This document shows positions 41,522 to 48,381 of a stretch of DNA of 48,381 nucleotides, in pieces (the first letter of the stretch is position 1; each line of letters begins with the position of its first letter). The stretch covers positions 1-48,381 of the forward strand of contig CAJMEC010000010.1 in the NCBI GenBank assembly GCA_905212345.1, given 5' to 3'. Origin of the DNA: an uncultured Sutterella sp. Lineage in GTDB: Bacteria > Pseudomonadota > Gammaproteobacteria > Burkholderiales > Burkholderiaceae_F. The translations under genes and the position numbers were made by a program. The notes below the pieces were generated by a model that was not told the origin of the DNA, did not search any database, and worked only from the letters and a program-made list of their open reading frames with translations.

Positions 41522-42061
41522 TTAATTGCGGAACGGAAAGCGGAAAGCGGCAAGAAGAGCCTTGGCTTCTTCGTCGGTTTTCGCAGTCGTCGTAATAGAA
41601 ATATTCATCCCACGAATCTTGTCGATCTTGTCGTACTCGATTTCAGGGAAAATGATTTGTTCTTTAAGACCGATGTTGTAGTTGCCACGGCCGTCAAAAG
41701 AACGACCAGAGACACCACGGAAGTCACGAACACGCGGGAAAGCGATCGTGATCAAACGGTCCAAGAAATCGTACATGCGTTCGCCACGCAAGGTCACCAT
41801 GCAACCGATCGGCATATTTTCACGGATCTTAAAGTTAGCAATGGCCTTACGGGTCTTGGTAACAACCGGCTTTTGACCGGCAATCTTGGTGAGATCGGCA
41901 ACAGCGTTGTCGATCAACTTTTTATCGTTAACCGCTTCGCCGACACCCATGTTCAACGTGATCTTCGTGATACGAGGAACTTGCATCGTGGTCTTGTAGC
42001 CGAACTTCTTGATCAATTCGGGCACAATGGCTTCACGGTAGAGAGTTTGGAAACGAGACAT
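41522..42061 (-). CDS. rplE: 50S ribosomal protein L5
   Basis: L5 carries 5S rRNA into the large subunit and touches the P-site tRNA. The 179-residue protein has PRITKITLNMGVGEAVNDKK, TRKAIANFKIRENMPIG and the end GMNISITTTAKTDEEAKALL. A GAGGG sequence precedes the ATG, 14 bases after rplX. Confidence 0.97.
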   Translation of the reverse strand: MSRFQTLYREAIVPELIKKFGYKTTMQVPRITKITLNMGVGEAVNDKKLIDNAVADLTKIAGQKPVVTKTRKAIANFKIRENMPIGCMVTLRGERMYDFLDRLITIAFPRVRDFRGVSGRSFDGRGNYNIGLKEQIIFPEIEYDKIDKIRGMNISITTTAKTDEEAKALLAAFRFPFRN

Positions 42062-42075
42062 CGATTTACCCTCTA

Positions 42076-42396
42076 TTAAGCCTTAGCGCCGACAATGCTG
42101 CCGTCGCTCTTAAACACGCGAACCTTCTTGCCGTCGACTTCTTTGAAGCCAACACGTTCGCCCTTACCTGTGGCCGGATTCACGAGCATGACGTTCGATT
42201 GATCGATCGGCATAACTTTGTTGACGATACCGCCGGTTGCACCCGTCATCGGGTTCGGGCGAGTATGCTTCTTGACAACATTGATGCCTTCGACCGTCAC
42301 GTGACGATCGTCGACTCGGGAGAGCACGGTACCGCGCTTGCCCTTGTCTCGGCCGGTGATAACGATAACTTCGTCACCTTTACGGATGCGTTGCAT
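42076..42396 (-). CDS. rplX: 50S ribosomal protein L24
   Basis: L24 is an early assembly protein at the exit tunnel. The 106-residue protein has the KOW motif at its start (RIRKGDEVIVITGRDKGKRG) and GINVVKKHTRPNP in the middle. AGGAGAC precedes the ATG, 11 bases after rplN. Confidence 0.97.
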   Translation of the reverse strand: MQRIRKGDEVIVITGRDKGKRGTVLSRVDDRHVTVEGINVVKKHTRPNPMTGATGGIVNKVMPIDQSNVMLVNPATGKGERVGFKEVDGKKVRVFKSDGSIVGAKA

Positions 42397-42407
42397 CGCG
42401 CGTCTCC

Positions 42408-42776
42408 TTACAAAACTTCCGGAGCCAAGGAAACAATCTTCATGAATTGTTCCGTACGCAATTCACGCGTAACCGGTCCGAAGATACGAGTTCCGATGGG
42501 CTCTAATTTAGAATTAAGCAACACAGCGGCATTGCCGTCAAAAGAGATGGAAGAACCGTCAGCACGGCGCACGCCCTTGGCAGTGCGAACCACAACAGCG
42601 TTGTAGACTTCGCCCTTCTTGACGCGTCCACGCGGAGCGGCTTCTTTAACCGTCACCTTGATGACATCACCGATGTTAGCGTAGCGGCGCTTGGAGCCGC
42701 CTAACACCTTGATACACATCACTGAACGAGCGCCCGTGTTATCGGCCACGTCCAGTTTGCTTTGCATCTGAATCAT
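42408..42776 (-). CDS. rplN: 50S ribosomal protein L14
   Basis: L14 lies at the subunit interface, contacting the 30S body. The 122-residue protein begins MIQMQSKLDVADNTGAR and contains VKKGEVYNAVVVRTAKG and IFGPVTRELR. It opens the spc operon: a 218-base gap with a strong promoter and several hairpins lies ahead of it. Confidence 0.97.
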   Translation of the reverse strand: MIQMQSKLDVADNTGARSVMCIKVLGGSKRRYANIGDVIKVTVKEAAPRGRVKKGEVYNAVVVRTAKGVRRADGSSISFDGNAAVLLNSKLEPIGTRIFGPVTRELRTEQFMKIVSLAPEVL

Positions 42777-42799
42777 GATTACCTATTTCCCAACTTATT

Positions 42800-42943
42800 C
42801 CGCTATGCGGATAGTATTGGTCCCGTTATTGGGAGGAAGAACGTTCATCTTATTTCGCTGAACGCCTGCCATTTGCAGGTTGCTACACAAGACAATCGCC
42901 CTTGACGAATACGGTTGAGGCTGACACGAGGTCAACCTCAACC
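42800..42943 (-). promoter_or_regulatory. Structured leader of the spc operon
   Basis: Downstream of the promoter at 42955-42983, the leader holds inverted repeats at 42913-42943 (GGTTGAGG with CCTCAACC), 42865-42879 (CCTGC/GCAGG), 42842-42864 (CGTTCA/TGAACG) and 42800-42810 (CCGC/GCGG). The length (about 170 bases) and structure suggest regulation by a ribosomal protein. Confidence 0.6.
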
Positions 42944-42954
42944 ACGAAGTTGCA

Positions 42955-42983
42955 AGTATATCTAAGAATTAGAAAACTTGCAA
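42955..42983 (-). promoter_or_regulatory. Promoter of the spc operon (rplN)
   Basis: On the minus strand TTGCAA (42978-42983) and TATACT (42955-42960) are exactly 17 bases apart; matches to the sigma70 boxes are four and five of six. It lies just after the rpsQ stop, at the classical S10/spc operon boundary. Confidence 0.7.
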
Positions 42984-42994
42984 GGCTAATTTTA

Positions 42995-43270
42995 TTAGAT
43001 GATTTCGGCCTTCTTGATAACCTTCGTCACCGTCCAAGCCTTGGTCTTGGAGATGGGACGGGTTTCAGAGATTTCAACCGTATCACCTTCGGTCAAATCG
43101 TTGGACTCGCAGTGAGCGTGATACTTCTTAGAGACCAACACAAACTTGCCGTACAACGGATGCTTAACCTTACGTTCAACGAGAACGGTTACGGTCTTTT
43201 GCATCTTGTTGCTGACAACTTTGCCGACCAACGTACGTGTTAACGTAGTCTTTTGAGTTTCTTGTGTCAT
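42995..43270 (-). CDS. rpsQ: 30S ribosomal protein S17
   Basis: S17 is a primary binder of the 16S 5' domain. The 91-residue protein contains LVGKVVSNKMQKTVTVLVER and GDTVEISETRPISKTKAW, the family core, with a short N-terminal extension (MTQETQKTT). Its ATG overlaps the rpmC stop by 4 bases. It is the last gene of the S10 operon. Confidence 0.97.
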   Translation of the reverse strand: MTQETQKTTLTRTLVGKVVSNKMQKTVTVLVERKVKHPLYGKFVLVSKKYHAHCESNDLTEGDTVEISETRPISKTKAWTVTKVIKKAEII

Positions 43271-43461
43271 TTCGAGGCCGCCTTTTGAGCGAGAATCGTG
43301 CGAACGCGCGCGATATCACGACGCGTCGTGCGCAACTGATTCGGGTTTTGAAGTTGTTGAGTGCCGTGTTGCATGCGCAGTTTAAAGTGCGCTTGCATCA
43401 AGTCAGCCAGTTCCTTCTTCAGCGCAGCCTCATCCATGGCGCGCAATTCTTTTGCGTTCAT
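43267..43461 (-). CDS. rpmC: 50S ribosomal protein L29
   Basis: L29 lies by the exit tunnel and helps dock trigger factor and the signal recognition particle. The 64-residue two-helix protein begins MNAKELRAMDEAALKKELADL and has the conserved QLQNPNQLRTTRRDIARVRT. GGAGA precedes the ATG, 12 bases after rplP. Confidence 0.96.
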   Translation of the reverse strand: MNAKELRAMDEAALKKELADLMQAHFKLRMQHGTQQLQNPNQLRTTRRDIARVRTILAQKAASK

Positions 43462-43473
43462 TGCCGTCTCTCC

Positions 43474-43890
43474 TTACATGCCGATTTGGCGGACAACAAA
43501 CGTGGTTTTGACAGGCAACTTGGCAGCTGCGAGAGCGAAAGCTTCGCGAGCCAATTGTTCGTCAACCCCGTCCATTTCATAAAGCACACGGCCCGGTTGC
43601 ACTAAGGCCACCCAGTATTCCGGATTACCCTTACCGTTACCCATTCGGACTTCAGCAGGTTTTTCAGAAATGGGCTTGTCCGGGAACACGCGAATCCACA
43701 CGCGGCCACCACGCTTAATATGGCGGGTGATGGCACGACGAGCAGCTTCGATTTGACGAGCCGTCAGACGACCGCGTTCGAGTGTCTTCAGACCAAATTG
43801 ACCGAAGGACACATTGGCGCCACGAGTGGCGAGACCATAGTTACGGCCCTTTTGGTCCTTGCGGTATTTGCGTCGATTAGGTTGCAACAT
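43474..43890 (-). CDS. rplP: 50S ribosomal protein L16
   Basis: L16 lines the A-site tRNA path in the large subunit. The 138-residue protein begins MLQPNRRKYRKDQKGRN and has GRVWIRVFPDKPISEKPAEVRMG and GNPEYWVALVQPG, as expected. It starts only 3 bases after the rpsC stop, so coupling is likely. Confidence 0.97.
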   Translation of the reverse strand: MLQPNRRKYRKDQKGRNYGLATRGANVSFGQFGLKTLERGRLTARQIEAARRAITRHIKRGGRVWIRVFPDKPISEKPAEVRMGNGKGNPEYWVALVQPGRVLYEMDGVDEQLAREAFALAAAKLPVKTTFVVRQIGM

Positions 43891-43893
43891 CGC

Positions 43894-44724
43894 TTATTCT
43901 CCGTCTTTAGCAGCAGCAACAGCCTTCTTTGCACGACGAGCAGGCTTCTTTTCAGCCTTTTCGCCGTCAGCTGCCGCGGCTTCCGTCTTCTCAGCAGTCT
44001 TGCGAGCACGGCGGGCAGGCTTAGCTGCACGTTCGCCGGCGGGACGACGAGAACGACGATCTTCACGTTCAGTCTTTTCTTGAGTCTGGGCTTCTTCACC
44101 GAAGTTATCACCCTTGTAGACCCAAACCTTCACACCAATCACACCATAAGTCGTATTGGCTTCAGAGAAACCATAATCGATATTGGCGCGCAACGTGTGA
44201 AGAGGCACACGGCCTTCACGGTACCATTCAGTACGAGCAATTTCAGCACCGTTTAAACGACCGGCAGACATGATCTTGATGCCTTGAGCGCCCAAACGCA
44301 TAGCGTTTTGCATGGCACGCTTCATGGCACGACGGAACATCACACGCTTTTCCAATTGTTGCGTGATGCTGTCAGCGATCAATTGAGCATCGAGTTCCGG
44401 ACGACGAACTTCTTCAATGTTGACATGCACGGGCACGCCCATCATCTTTTGAACTTCGTTCTTCAAGACTTCGATGTCTTGGCCTTGCTTGCCGATCACC
44501 ACACCCGGACGAGCGGAGTAGATCGTGATGCGAGCGTTCTTGGCAGGACGTTCGATCAAAATACGGCTCACAGAGGCGTTGCGCAACTTCTTTTGCAAGA
44601 AGGAGCGAACCTTCAAATCTTCACCCAAGGTGCGGGCAAAGTTGCGGCCTTCCGCATACCAACGCGAGGTCCAGTCACGCGTCACGGGGAGACGGAAGCC
44701 GGTGGGATTAATTTTCTGTCCCAT
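43894..44724 (-). CDS. rpsC: 30S ribosomal protein S3 with extended basic tail
   Basis: S3 forms the mRNA entry channel and has helicase-like activity with S4 and S5. The 276-residue protein begins MGQKINPTGFRLPVTRDW, has a KH domain (ITIYSARPGVVIGKQGQDIEVL, about residues 51-72) and the C-terminal core with AEIARTEWYREGRVPLHTLRA. After about residue 210 comes an Ala/Lys/Arg/Glu-rich tail of about 65 residues including two near-copies of KPARRARK. E. coli S3 has 233 residues. The tail is low-complexity and probably disordered. Confidence 0.97.
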   Translation of the reverse strand: MGQKINPTGFRLPVTRDWTSRWYAEGRNFARTLGEDLKVRSFLQKKLRNASVSRILIERPAKNARITIYSARPGVVIGKQGQDIEVLKNEVQKMMGVPVHVNIEEVRRPELDAQLIADSITQQLEKRVMFRRAMKRAMQNAMRLGAQGIKIMSAGRLNGAEIARTEWYREGRVPLHTLRANIDYGFSEANTTYGVIGVKVWVYKGDNFGEEAQTQEKTEREDRRSRRPAGERAAKPARRARKTAEKTEAAAADGEKAEKKPARRAKKAVAAAKDGE

Positions 44725-44733
44725 ATTTCACCT

Positions 44734-45078
44734 TTACTTCTTAGCGTTAGCGTCACCAACGGACACGTAGATGTGGCACGTTTGCTTGTTGATACGAGTG
44801 CCACGACCCTTGGCGCGGGCACCGAAACGGCGCAGCGTCTTGGCCTTTTCCACATGGATCTTCGTCACGCGCAATTCGTCAATGTCAGCGCCGTCATTGT
44901 GTTCGGCGTTGGCAATAGCGCTTTCGAGAGCCTTCTTGATAATCACAGCGGCTTTCTTTTGCGTGAACGTAAGAATATTCAAAGCCTTATCCACGGGCTT
45001 GCCGCGGACGAGGTCGGCGACTAAACGGCCCTTTTGAGCCGAAAGACGAACGCCACGAACAATAGCAGAGGTTTCCAT
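44734..45078 (-). CDS. rplV: 50S ribosomal protein L22
   Basis: L22 extends a hairpin into the exit tunnel. The 114-residue protein has GVRLSAQKGRLVADLVRGK, AVIIKKALESAIANAEHN and the loop GARAKGRGTRINKQTCHIYV, where macrolide-resistance changes map in other species; no change is obvious. AGGAG precedes the ATG, 17 bases after rpsS. Confidence 0.97.
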   Translation of the reverse strand: METSAIVRGVRLSAQKGRLVADLVRGKPVDKALNILTFTQKKAAVIIKKALESAIANAEHNDGADIDELRVTKIHVEKAKTLRRFGARAKGRGTRINKQTCHIYVSVGDANAKK

Positions 45079-45095
45079 TATCTAACTCCTACTAG

Positions 45096-45362
45096 TTATT
45101 TCTTGTCGGACGCGTGACCCTTGAACGTACGGGTCATAGCGAATTCGCCCAACTTGTGGCCGACCATATTTTCATTAATGTACACCGGGACGTGTTGACG
45201 ACCGTTGTGGACGGCAATCGTCAAACCGATGAACTCAGGAAGAATCGTCGAACGACGAGACCAGGTCTTCAACGGACGCTTGTCACGGCTAGCCTGAGCG
45301 GCTTCGACTTTCTTCATCAAGTGCCCATCAACAAACGGGCCTTTCTTTAACGAACGAGACAT
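45096..45362 (-). CDS. rpsS: 30S ribosomal protein S19
   Basis: S19 lies in the 30S head with S13. The 88-residue protein begins MSRSLKKGPFVDGHLMKKVE and has WSRRSTILPEFIGLTIAVHNGR and VGHKLGEFAMTRTFKGH. It is a few residues shorter at the C-terminus than usual (91-92), where the tail is variable. It lies 9 bases after rplB. Confidence 0.97.
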   Translation of the reverse strand: MSRSLKKGPFVDGHLMKKVEAAQASRDKRPLKTWSRRSTILPEFIGLTIAVHNGRQHVPVYINENMVGHKLGEFAMTRTFKGHASDKK

Positions 45363-45371
45363 TTGGCCCCC

Positions 45372-46199
45372 TTATTTACGGTTCCGGCGCTGCACGATCA
45401 TAGCATCGGTGCGCTTGTTATTACGTGTACGATAACCCTTGGTTAATTGACCCCAAGGCGTCACAGGAGCGCGACCCGTACCCGTACGACCTTCACCACC
45501 ACCGTGCGGGTGATCCACCGGGTTCATGGCAACGCCACGGACCGTCGGGCGAATACCGCGCCAACGCTTGGCACCGGCCTTACCGAGTTCACGCAAACTG
45601 TTTTCTTCATTGCCAACCATACCGATCGTGGCGCGGCATTCAATGTGAATATAACGAACTTCACCAGAACGCAAACGCACTTGAGCGTATTCGCCTTCAC
45701 GAGCGATCAATTGAGCAAAGGAACCGGCAGAACGCACCAATTGGGCACCCTTACCCGGCTTCATTTCGATACAGTGAATCGTGGAACCGATCGGGATGTT
45801 ACGCAACGGAAGTGCGTTACCCACTTTGATCGGAGCTTCTTGACCATTCATCAATTCGGCGCCAACCGTCAAGCCCTTCGGAGCAATGATGTAGCGACGT
45901 TCGCCATCGGCGTAGAGCACGAGAGCGATATGAGCAGAACGGTTCGGATCGTATTCAAGACGTTCAACACGGGCGGGCACTCCATCCTTGTTACGCTTGA
46001 AATCGATAATACGATATGCCTTCTTGTGTCCACCACCCTTATGACGACAGGTGATATGACCGTTGTTGTTGCGACCGGCGATACGGTTCTTCTTTTCGAG
46101 AAGAGCGGCAAAAGGCTTGCCCTTGTGCAACTCGGGGCTCACAACCTTAACAGCGTGACGACGACCGGCCGACGTCGGTTTCAATTTGACGAGAGCCAT
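45372..46199 (-). CDS. rplB: 50S ribosomal protein L2
   Basis: L2 is needed for subunit association and peptidyl-transferase function. The 275-residue protein contains NGHITCRHKGGGHKKAYRIIDF and the signature GVAMNPVDHPHGGGEGRT with the conserved histidine. Its ATG shares one base with the rplW stop (TAATG), so the two are coupled. Confidence 0.98.
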   Translation of the reverse strand: MALVKLKPTSAGRRHAVKVVSPELHKGKPFAALLEKKNRIAGRNNNGHITCRHKGGGHKKAYRIIDFKRNKDGVPARVERLEYDPNRSAHIALVLYADGERRYIIAPKGLTVGAELMNGQEAPIKVGNALPLRNIPIGSTIHCIEMKPGKGAQLVRSAGSFAQLIAREGEYAQVRLRSGEVRYIHIECRATIGMVGNEENSLRELGKAGAKRWRGIRPTVRGVAMNPVDHPHGGGEGRTGTGRAPVTPWGQLTKGYRTRNNKRTDAMIVQRRNRK

Positions 46200-46498
46200 T
46201 ACTTCACCTCTGCAAAGTTAATTTCTTGACCAGACTTCAAGGTCACATAAGCCTTACGCACATCGCTGTGCTTACCGGCGAAACGGCCAAAGTGAGCCGT
46301 CTTACCCTTGACGTTGACCATTTGAACGCTTTCGACCTGCACCTTAAAGAGCAATTCGATCGCGGCCTTGACTTCTTGCTTCGTGGCATCAGGAACAACA
46401 CGGAAAACAACTTGACCGTGCTTCTCACCAACCATCGTGCTCTTTTCGGAGACCACCGGAGCAAGGAGCACCTTCATTAAACGATCTTGGCTCATCAT
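46199..46498 (-). CDS. rplW: 50S ribosomal protein L23
   Basis: L23 docks trigger factor and the signal recognition particle at the tunnel exit. The 99-residue protein has LLAPVVSEKSTMV near its start and ATKQEVKAAIELLFKVQVESV in the middle. I chose the ATG at 46498, which overlaps the rplD stop as ATGA with GGAG 8 bases upstream; a GTG at 46504 and a second ATG at 46495 are alternatives. Confidence 0.96.
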   Translation of the reverse strand: MMSQDRLMKVLLAPVVSEKSTMVGEKHGQVVFRVVPDATKQEVKAAIELLFKVQVESVQMVNVKGKTAHFGRFAGKHSDVRKAYVTLKSGQEINFAEVK

Positions 46499-47115
46499 CC
46501 CCACATCTCCTCAAGCTGAGCGATCGCATCTTTGGTCACTACAACCTTCTTGTAGAAGATCAAAGAGAGCGGATCAGCATAACGCGGTTCCACCACGAAC
46601 ACATTCTTCAAGTTGCGAGAAGCCAAGTAGAGGTTTTCGTCAACTTCTTTGGTGATAATCATGACGGATTCAAGACCCATTGCCTTCAACTTTTGGGCAA
46701 AGGCCTTCGTCTTGGGGCTATCGGCTCCAATAGAGTCAACAACCACGAGGCGGCCATCGGCAACAAGCTTGGAGAAGATCACGGCCATGGCGGCACGGAA
46801 CATCTTCTTGTTAACCTTATGACCGAAGTTTTCATTCGGGGTATTCGGGAAAGCACGTCCGCCTCCGCGCCAGACCGGAGAACTCGTCATACCGCTGCGG
46901 GCACGGCCCGTACCCTTTTGACGCCAGGGTTTCTTGGTCGAATGATGCACGTCTGCGCGCGTCAATTGAGCGCGGGTACCTTGACGGGCGTTAGCTTGGT
47001 AAGCCACCACGATTTGGTGAACCAAAGCTTCATTGTATTCACGACCAAACACGGCGTCGGAAGCTGCCAACTTGGCAGTTTCATTACCTTGTTCGTTCAG
47101 GACATTCAGTTCCAT
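46495..47115 (-). CDS. rplD: 50S ribosomal protein L4
   Basis: L4 lines the exit tunnel and in E. coli also represses the S10 operon. The 206-residue protein has the tunnel loop RADVHHSTKKPWRQKGTGRARSG (shown only in part: KPWRQKGTGRARSG) and WRGGGRAFPNTP. GGAGC lies before the ATG, 10 bases after rplC. Confidence 0.97.
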   Translation of the reverse strand: MELNVLNEQGNETAKLAASDAVFGREYNEALVHQIVVAYQANARQGTRAQLTRADVHHSTKKPWRQKGTGRARSGMTSSPVWRGGGRAFPNTPNENFGHKVNKKMFRAAMAVIFSKLVADGRLVVVDSIGADSPKTKAFAQKLKAMGLESVMIITKEVDENLYLASRNLKNVFVVEPRYADPLSLIFYKKVVVTKDAIAQLEEMWG

Positions 47116-47125
47116 TGATCGCTCC

Positions 47126-47770
47126 TTAGGCCTTCACAGCCGGACGGACAATAACCTTGCCGCCCTTAGCACCGGGGACAGCGCCGCGAACGAGCAACAA
47201 TTGACGTTCGACATCAACGCGAGCCACCACGAGGTTTTGCGTTGTGCGTTGCACATCGCCCAAGTGACCAGCCATACGCTTGCCGGGGAACACACGGCCC
47301 GGATCTTGGCGGTTACCGATAGAACCCGGTGCACGGGTCGTAACAGAGTTACCGTGAGAAGCGCGGTTGGACGAGAAGTGGTGACGCTTGATAGCGCCAG
47401 CAAAACCCTTACCGATCGTGATACCGGTCACGTCAACCTTTTGGCCAACCGTGAACATTTCCACGGACAACGTGGTACCCACCTTCAAATCGGCGAGCTT
47501 ATCAGCATCGATATGGAACTCTTTGAGCATTTCGCCAGCTTCAACACCGGCCTTAGCATAGTGACCGGAGAGCGGCTTGCTCACGCGAGACGGCTTCTTA
47601 GAGCCGAATGCAACTTGAATGGCATTGTATCCGTCGGTTTCTTCCGTCTTCACTTGCGTGACACGGTTGCCAGCCACTTCGAGCACCGTCACGGGAATGG
47701 ATTCACCATCCTCGGTAAAGATGCGCGTCATGCCGACCTTACGACCGACTAAGCCGAGTTTTTCACTCAT
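47126..47770 (-). CDS. rplC: 50S ribosomal protein L3
   Basis: L3 is an early-binding large-subunit protein that reaches the peptidyl-transferase centre. The 214-residue protein begins MSEKLGLVGRKVGMTRIF and has the loop NRQDPGRVFPGKRMAGH, whose glutamine is the site methylated by PrmB in other bacteria. The ATG at 47770 has GGAG 6 bases upstream; the GTG at 47782 includes that site. A hairpin abuts the ribosome site. Confidence 0.97.
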   Translation of the reverse strand: MSEKLGLVGRKVGMTRIFTEDGESIPVTVLEVAGNRVTQVKTEETDGYNAIQVAFGSKKPSRVSKPLSGHYAKAGVEAGEMLKEFHIDADKLADLKVGTTLSVEMFTVGQKVDVTGITIGKGFAGAIKRHHFSSNRASHGNSVTTRAPGSIGNRQDPGRVFPGKRMAGHLGDVQRTTQNLVVARVDVERQLLLVRGAVPGAKGGKVIVRPAVKA

Positions 47771-47782
47771 TGTTATCTCCAC

Positions 47783-47802
47783 CCCGGCTACGATTGGCCG
47801 GG
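47783..47802 (-). promoter_or_regulatory. Hairpin next to the rplC ribosome site
   Basis: On the minus strand CCCGGC pairs with GCCGGG over an 8-base loop, ending 2-3 bases before the GGAG of rplC. It could modulate translation start of rplC. The layout matches that at rpmJ (hairpin, then GGAGATAACAATG). Confidence 0.55.
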
Positions 47803-47863
47803 ACCATTTTTAAGAAAAATCGTGTCAAAAATTAAAATAATTTTTTTCCACGAGAAAGGCGCG

Positions 47864-47892
47864 ATTGTACCTTGCAAATAAAAAGCTTGCAA
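47864..47892 (-). promoter_or_regulatory. Internal promoter between rpsJ and rplC
   Basis: On the minus strand TTGCAA (47887-47892) and TACAAT (47864-47869) are 17 bases apart; the -10 matches five of six. It has the same -35 hexamer as the spc promoter. A further TTTGCAAG copy lies inside the spacer. The predicted leader to rplC is about 90 bases. Confidence 0.6.
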
Positions 47893-47907
47893 GTCAATAG
47901 CAAAAAA

Positions 47908-48219
47908 TTATTGAACCTTGATTTCGACGTCCACGCCGGCAGCCAAATCCAACTTCATCAAAGCGTCAACCGTCTTATCGGTCGGATCGATGATGTCCAT
48001 CAAACGTTGATGCGTGCGGATTTCGAATTGGTCACGGCTCGTCTTGTTGACGTGCGGAGAACGCAAAATATCGAAACGTTGGATGCGGGTGGGAAGAGGA
48101 ACAGGACCGCGAACCACAGCGCCAGTGCGCTTGGCCGTGTCAACGATTTCTTGAGCAGATTGATCAATCAGCTTGTAATCGAACGCCTTAAGGCGAATGC
48201 GAATGCGTTGAGATTGCAT
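47908..48219 (-). CDS. rpsJ: 30S ribosomal protein S10 (NusE)
   Basis: S10 is a 30S head protein and, as NusE, a transcription antitermination factor with NusB. The 103-residue protein has RIRIRLKAFDYKLID at the start and GPVPLPTRIQRFDILRSPHVNK in the middle. AAAGGA lies 9 bases before the ATG. It is unusually separated from rplC by 137 AT-rich bases. Confidence 0.97.
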   Translation of the reverse strand: MQSQRIRIRLKAFDYKLIDQSAQEIVDTAKRTGAVVRGPVPLPTRIQRFDILRSPHVNKTSRDQFEIRTHQRLMDIIDPTDKTVDALMKLDLAAGVDVEIKVQ

Positions 48220-48253
48220 TTCGTTTTTCCTTTAAAAAAGAACACTAAAGAAC

Positions 48254-48290
48254 AACAGAGGATGCGGAGTTTACCTCCGCATCCTCTGTT
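48254..48290 (-). terminator. 16-bp inverted repeat after tuf, overlapping the rpsJ promoter
   Basis: A perfect 16-bp stem (AACAGAGGATGCGGAG with its complement, 48254-48269 and 48275-48290) has a 5-base loop and is followed on the minus strand by GTTCTTTAGTG and then a T-run. It lies 37 bases after the tuf stop and would end or weaken tuf transcription. Confidence 0.65.
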
Positions 48291-48296
48291 TGTCAA
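48268..48296 (-). promoter_or_regulatory. Promoter of the S10 operon (rpsJ)
   Basis: On the minus strand a perfect TTGACA (48291-48296) is followed after exactly 17 bases by TAAACT (48268-48273). The spacer and -10 lie within the tuf inverted repeat. The predicted leader to rpsJ is only about 40 bases. Confidence 0.75.
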
Positions 48297-48327
48297 ATAC
48301 TTTCAGTTACTAAATAAGTTTCTGAAA

Positions 48328-48381
48328 TTATTCGATGATCTTGGCCACCACACCGGCGCCAACCGTACGACCACCTTCACG
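48328..48381 (-). CDS. tuf: Elongation factor Tu, C-terminal end (partial)
   Basis: EF-Tu brings aminoacyl-tRNA to the ribosome. Only the last 17 codons and the stop are in the window; they read REGGRTVGAGVVAKIIE, which is the universally conserved EF-Tu C-terminus. The rest lies beyond the right edge. This is the copy that usually precedes rpsJ in proteobacteria. Confidence 0.95.
   Translation of the reverse strand, partial: REGGRTVGAGVVAKIIE

Overview
The window looks like the chromosome of a betaproteobacterium of the order Burkholderiales. Three things suggest this: the gene order thioesterase-mlaFEDACB-murA-hinT-tatABC-nif3-sspA-sspB, the S10/spc/alpha ribosomal super-operon directly behind tuf, and the protein sequences themselves. 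Moderate base composition, AT-rich spacers and the apparent absence of blocks usually found here (a his operon between murA and hinT, cytochrome bc1 genes before sspA) fit a host-associated member of the Sutterellaceae (Parasutterella or Turicimonas type). The family assignment is inference; no 16S rRNA gene is present. I see no CRISPR array, prophage or insertion sequence.

Layout. Positions 1-4180 hold a periplasmic amino-acid-binding protein, two convergent M20 amidohydrolases and a RidA-type protein. Positions 4587-10157 are a 2-aminoethylphosphonate (ciliatine) unit: ATPase, fused double permease, lipoprotein binding protein, phnW transaminase and phnX hydrolase. Together they would import the phosphonate and convert it to alanine, acetaldehyde and phosphate. 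Positions 10180-12117 carry a flavodoxin/ferredoxin fusion, an exported flavodoxin and a frameshifted DUF805 gene. Two AspT/YidE-type antiporters of identical length (561 aa) lie at 12190-13875 (minus) and 29072-30757 (plus). Between them are a GNAT acetyltransferase, tRNA-Thr(TGT), sspB, sspA, a Nif3-like protein, tatCBA, hinT, murA, the complete Mla phospholipid-transport operon, a thioesterase, penicillin-binding protein 1A, cyaY, lptM (51 aa) and lysA. Positions 30867-33644 hold engB, hemB, an S4-domain heat-shock-type RNA-binding protein and a YczE/YitT-type membrane protein.

From 33657 to the right edge, all on the minus strand, is the ribosomal cluster, transcribed as tuf (partial), rpsJ-rplC-D-W-B-rpsS-rplV-rpsC-rplP-rpmC-rpsQ, rplN-X-E-rpsN-H-rplF-R-rpsE-rpmD-rplO-secY, then rpmJ-rpsM-K-D-rpoA-rplQ. 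It ends at a strong terminator. The short genes rpmJ, rpmD, lptM and the tuf end were read directly from the DNA.

The most interesting signals are regulatory. The tuf terminator and the rpsJ promoter are built from the same 16-bp inverted repeat. Good sigma70-like promoters with structured leaders lie at rpsJ/rplC, rpsQ/rplN and secY/rpmJ, and five consecutive hairpins separate rpoA from rplQ. One antiporter gene has its ribosome-entry region inside a 9-bp inverted repeat, and the DUF805 gene carries a one-base frameshift. I found no wholly unknown multi-gene system. The phosphonate locus is the main accessory pathway.
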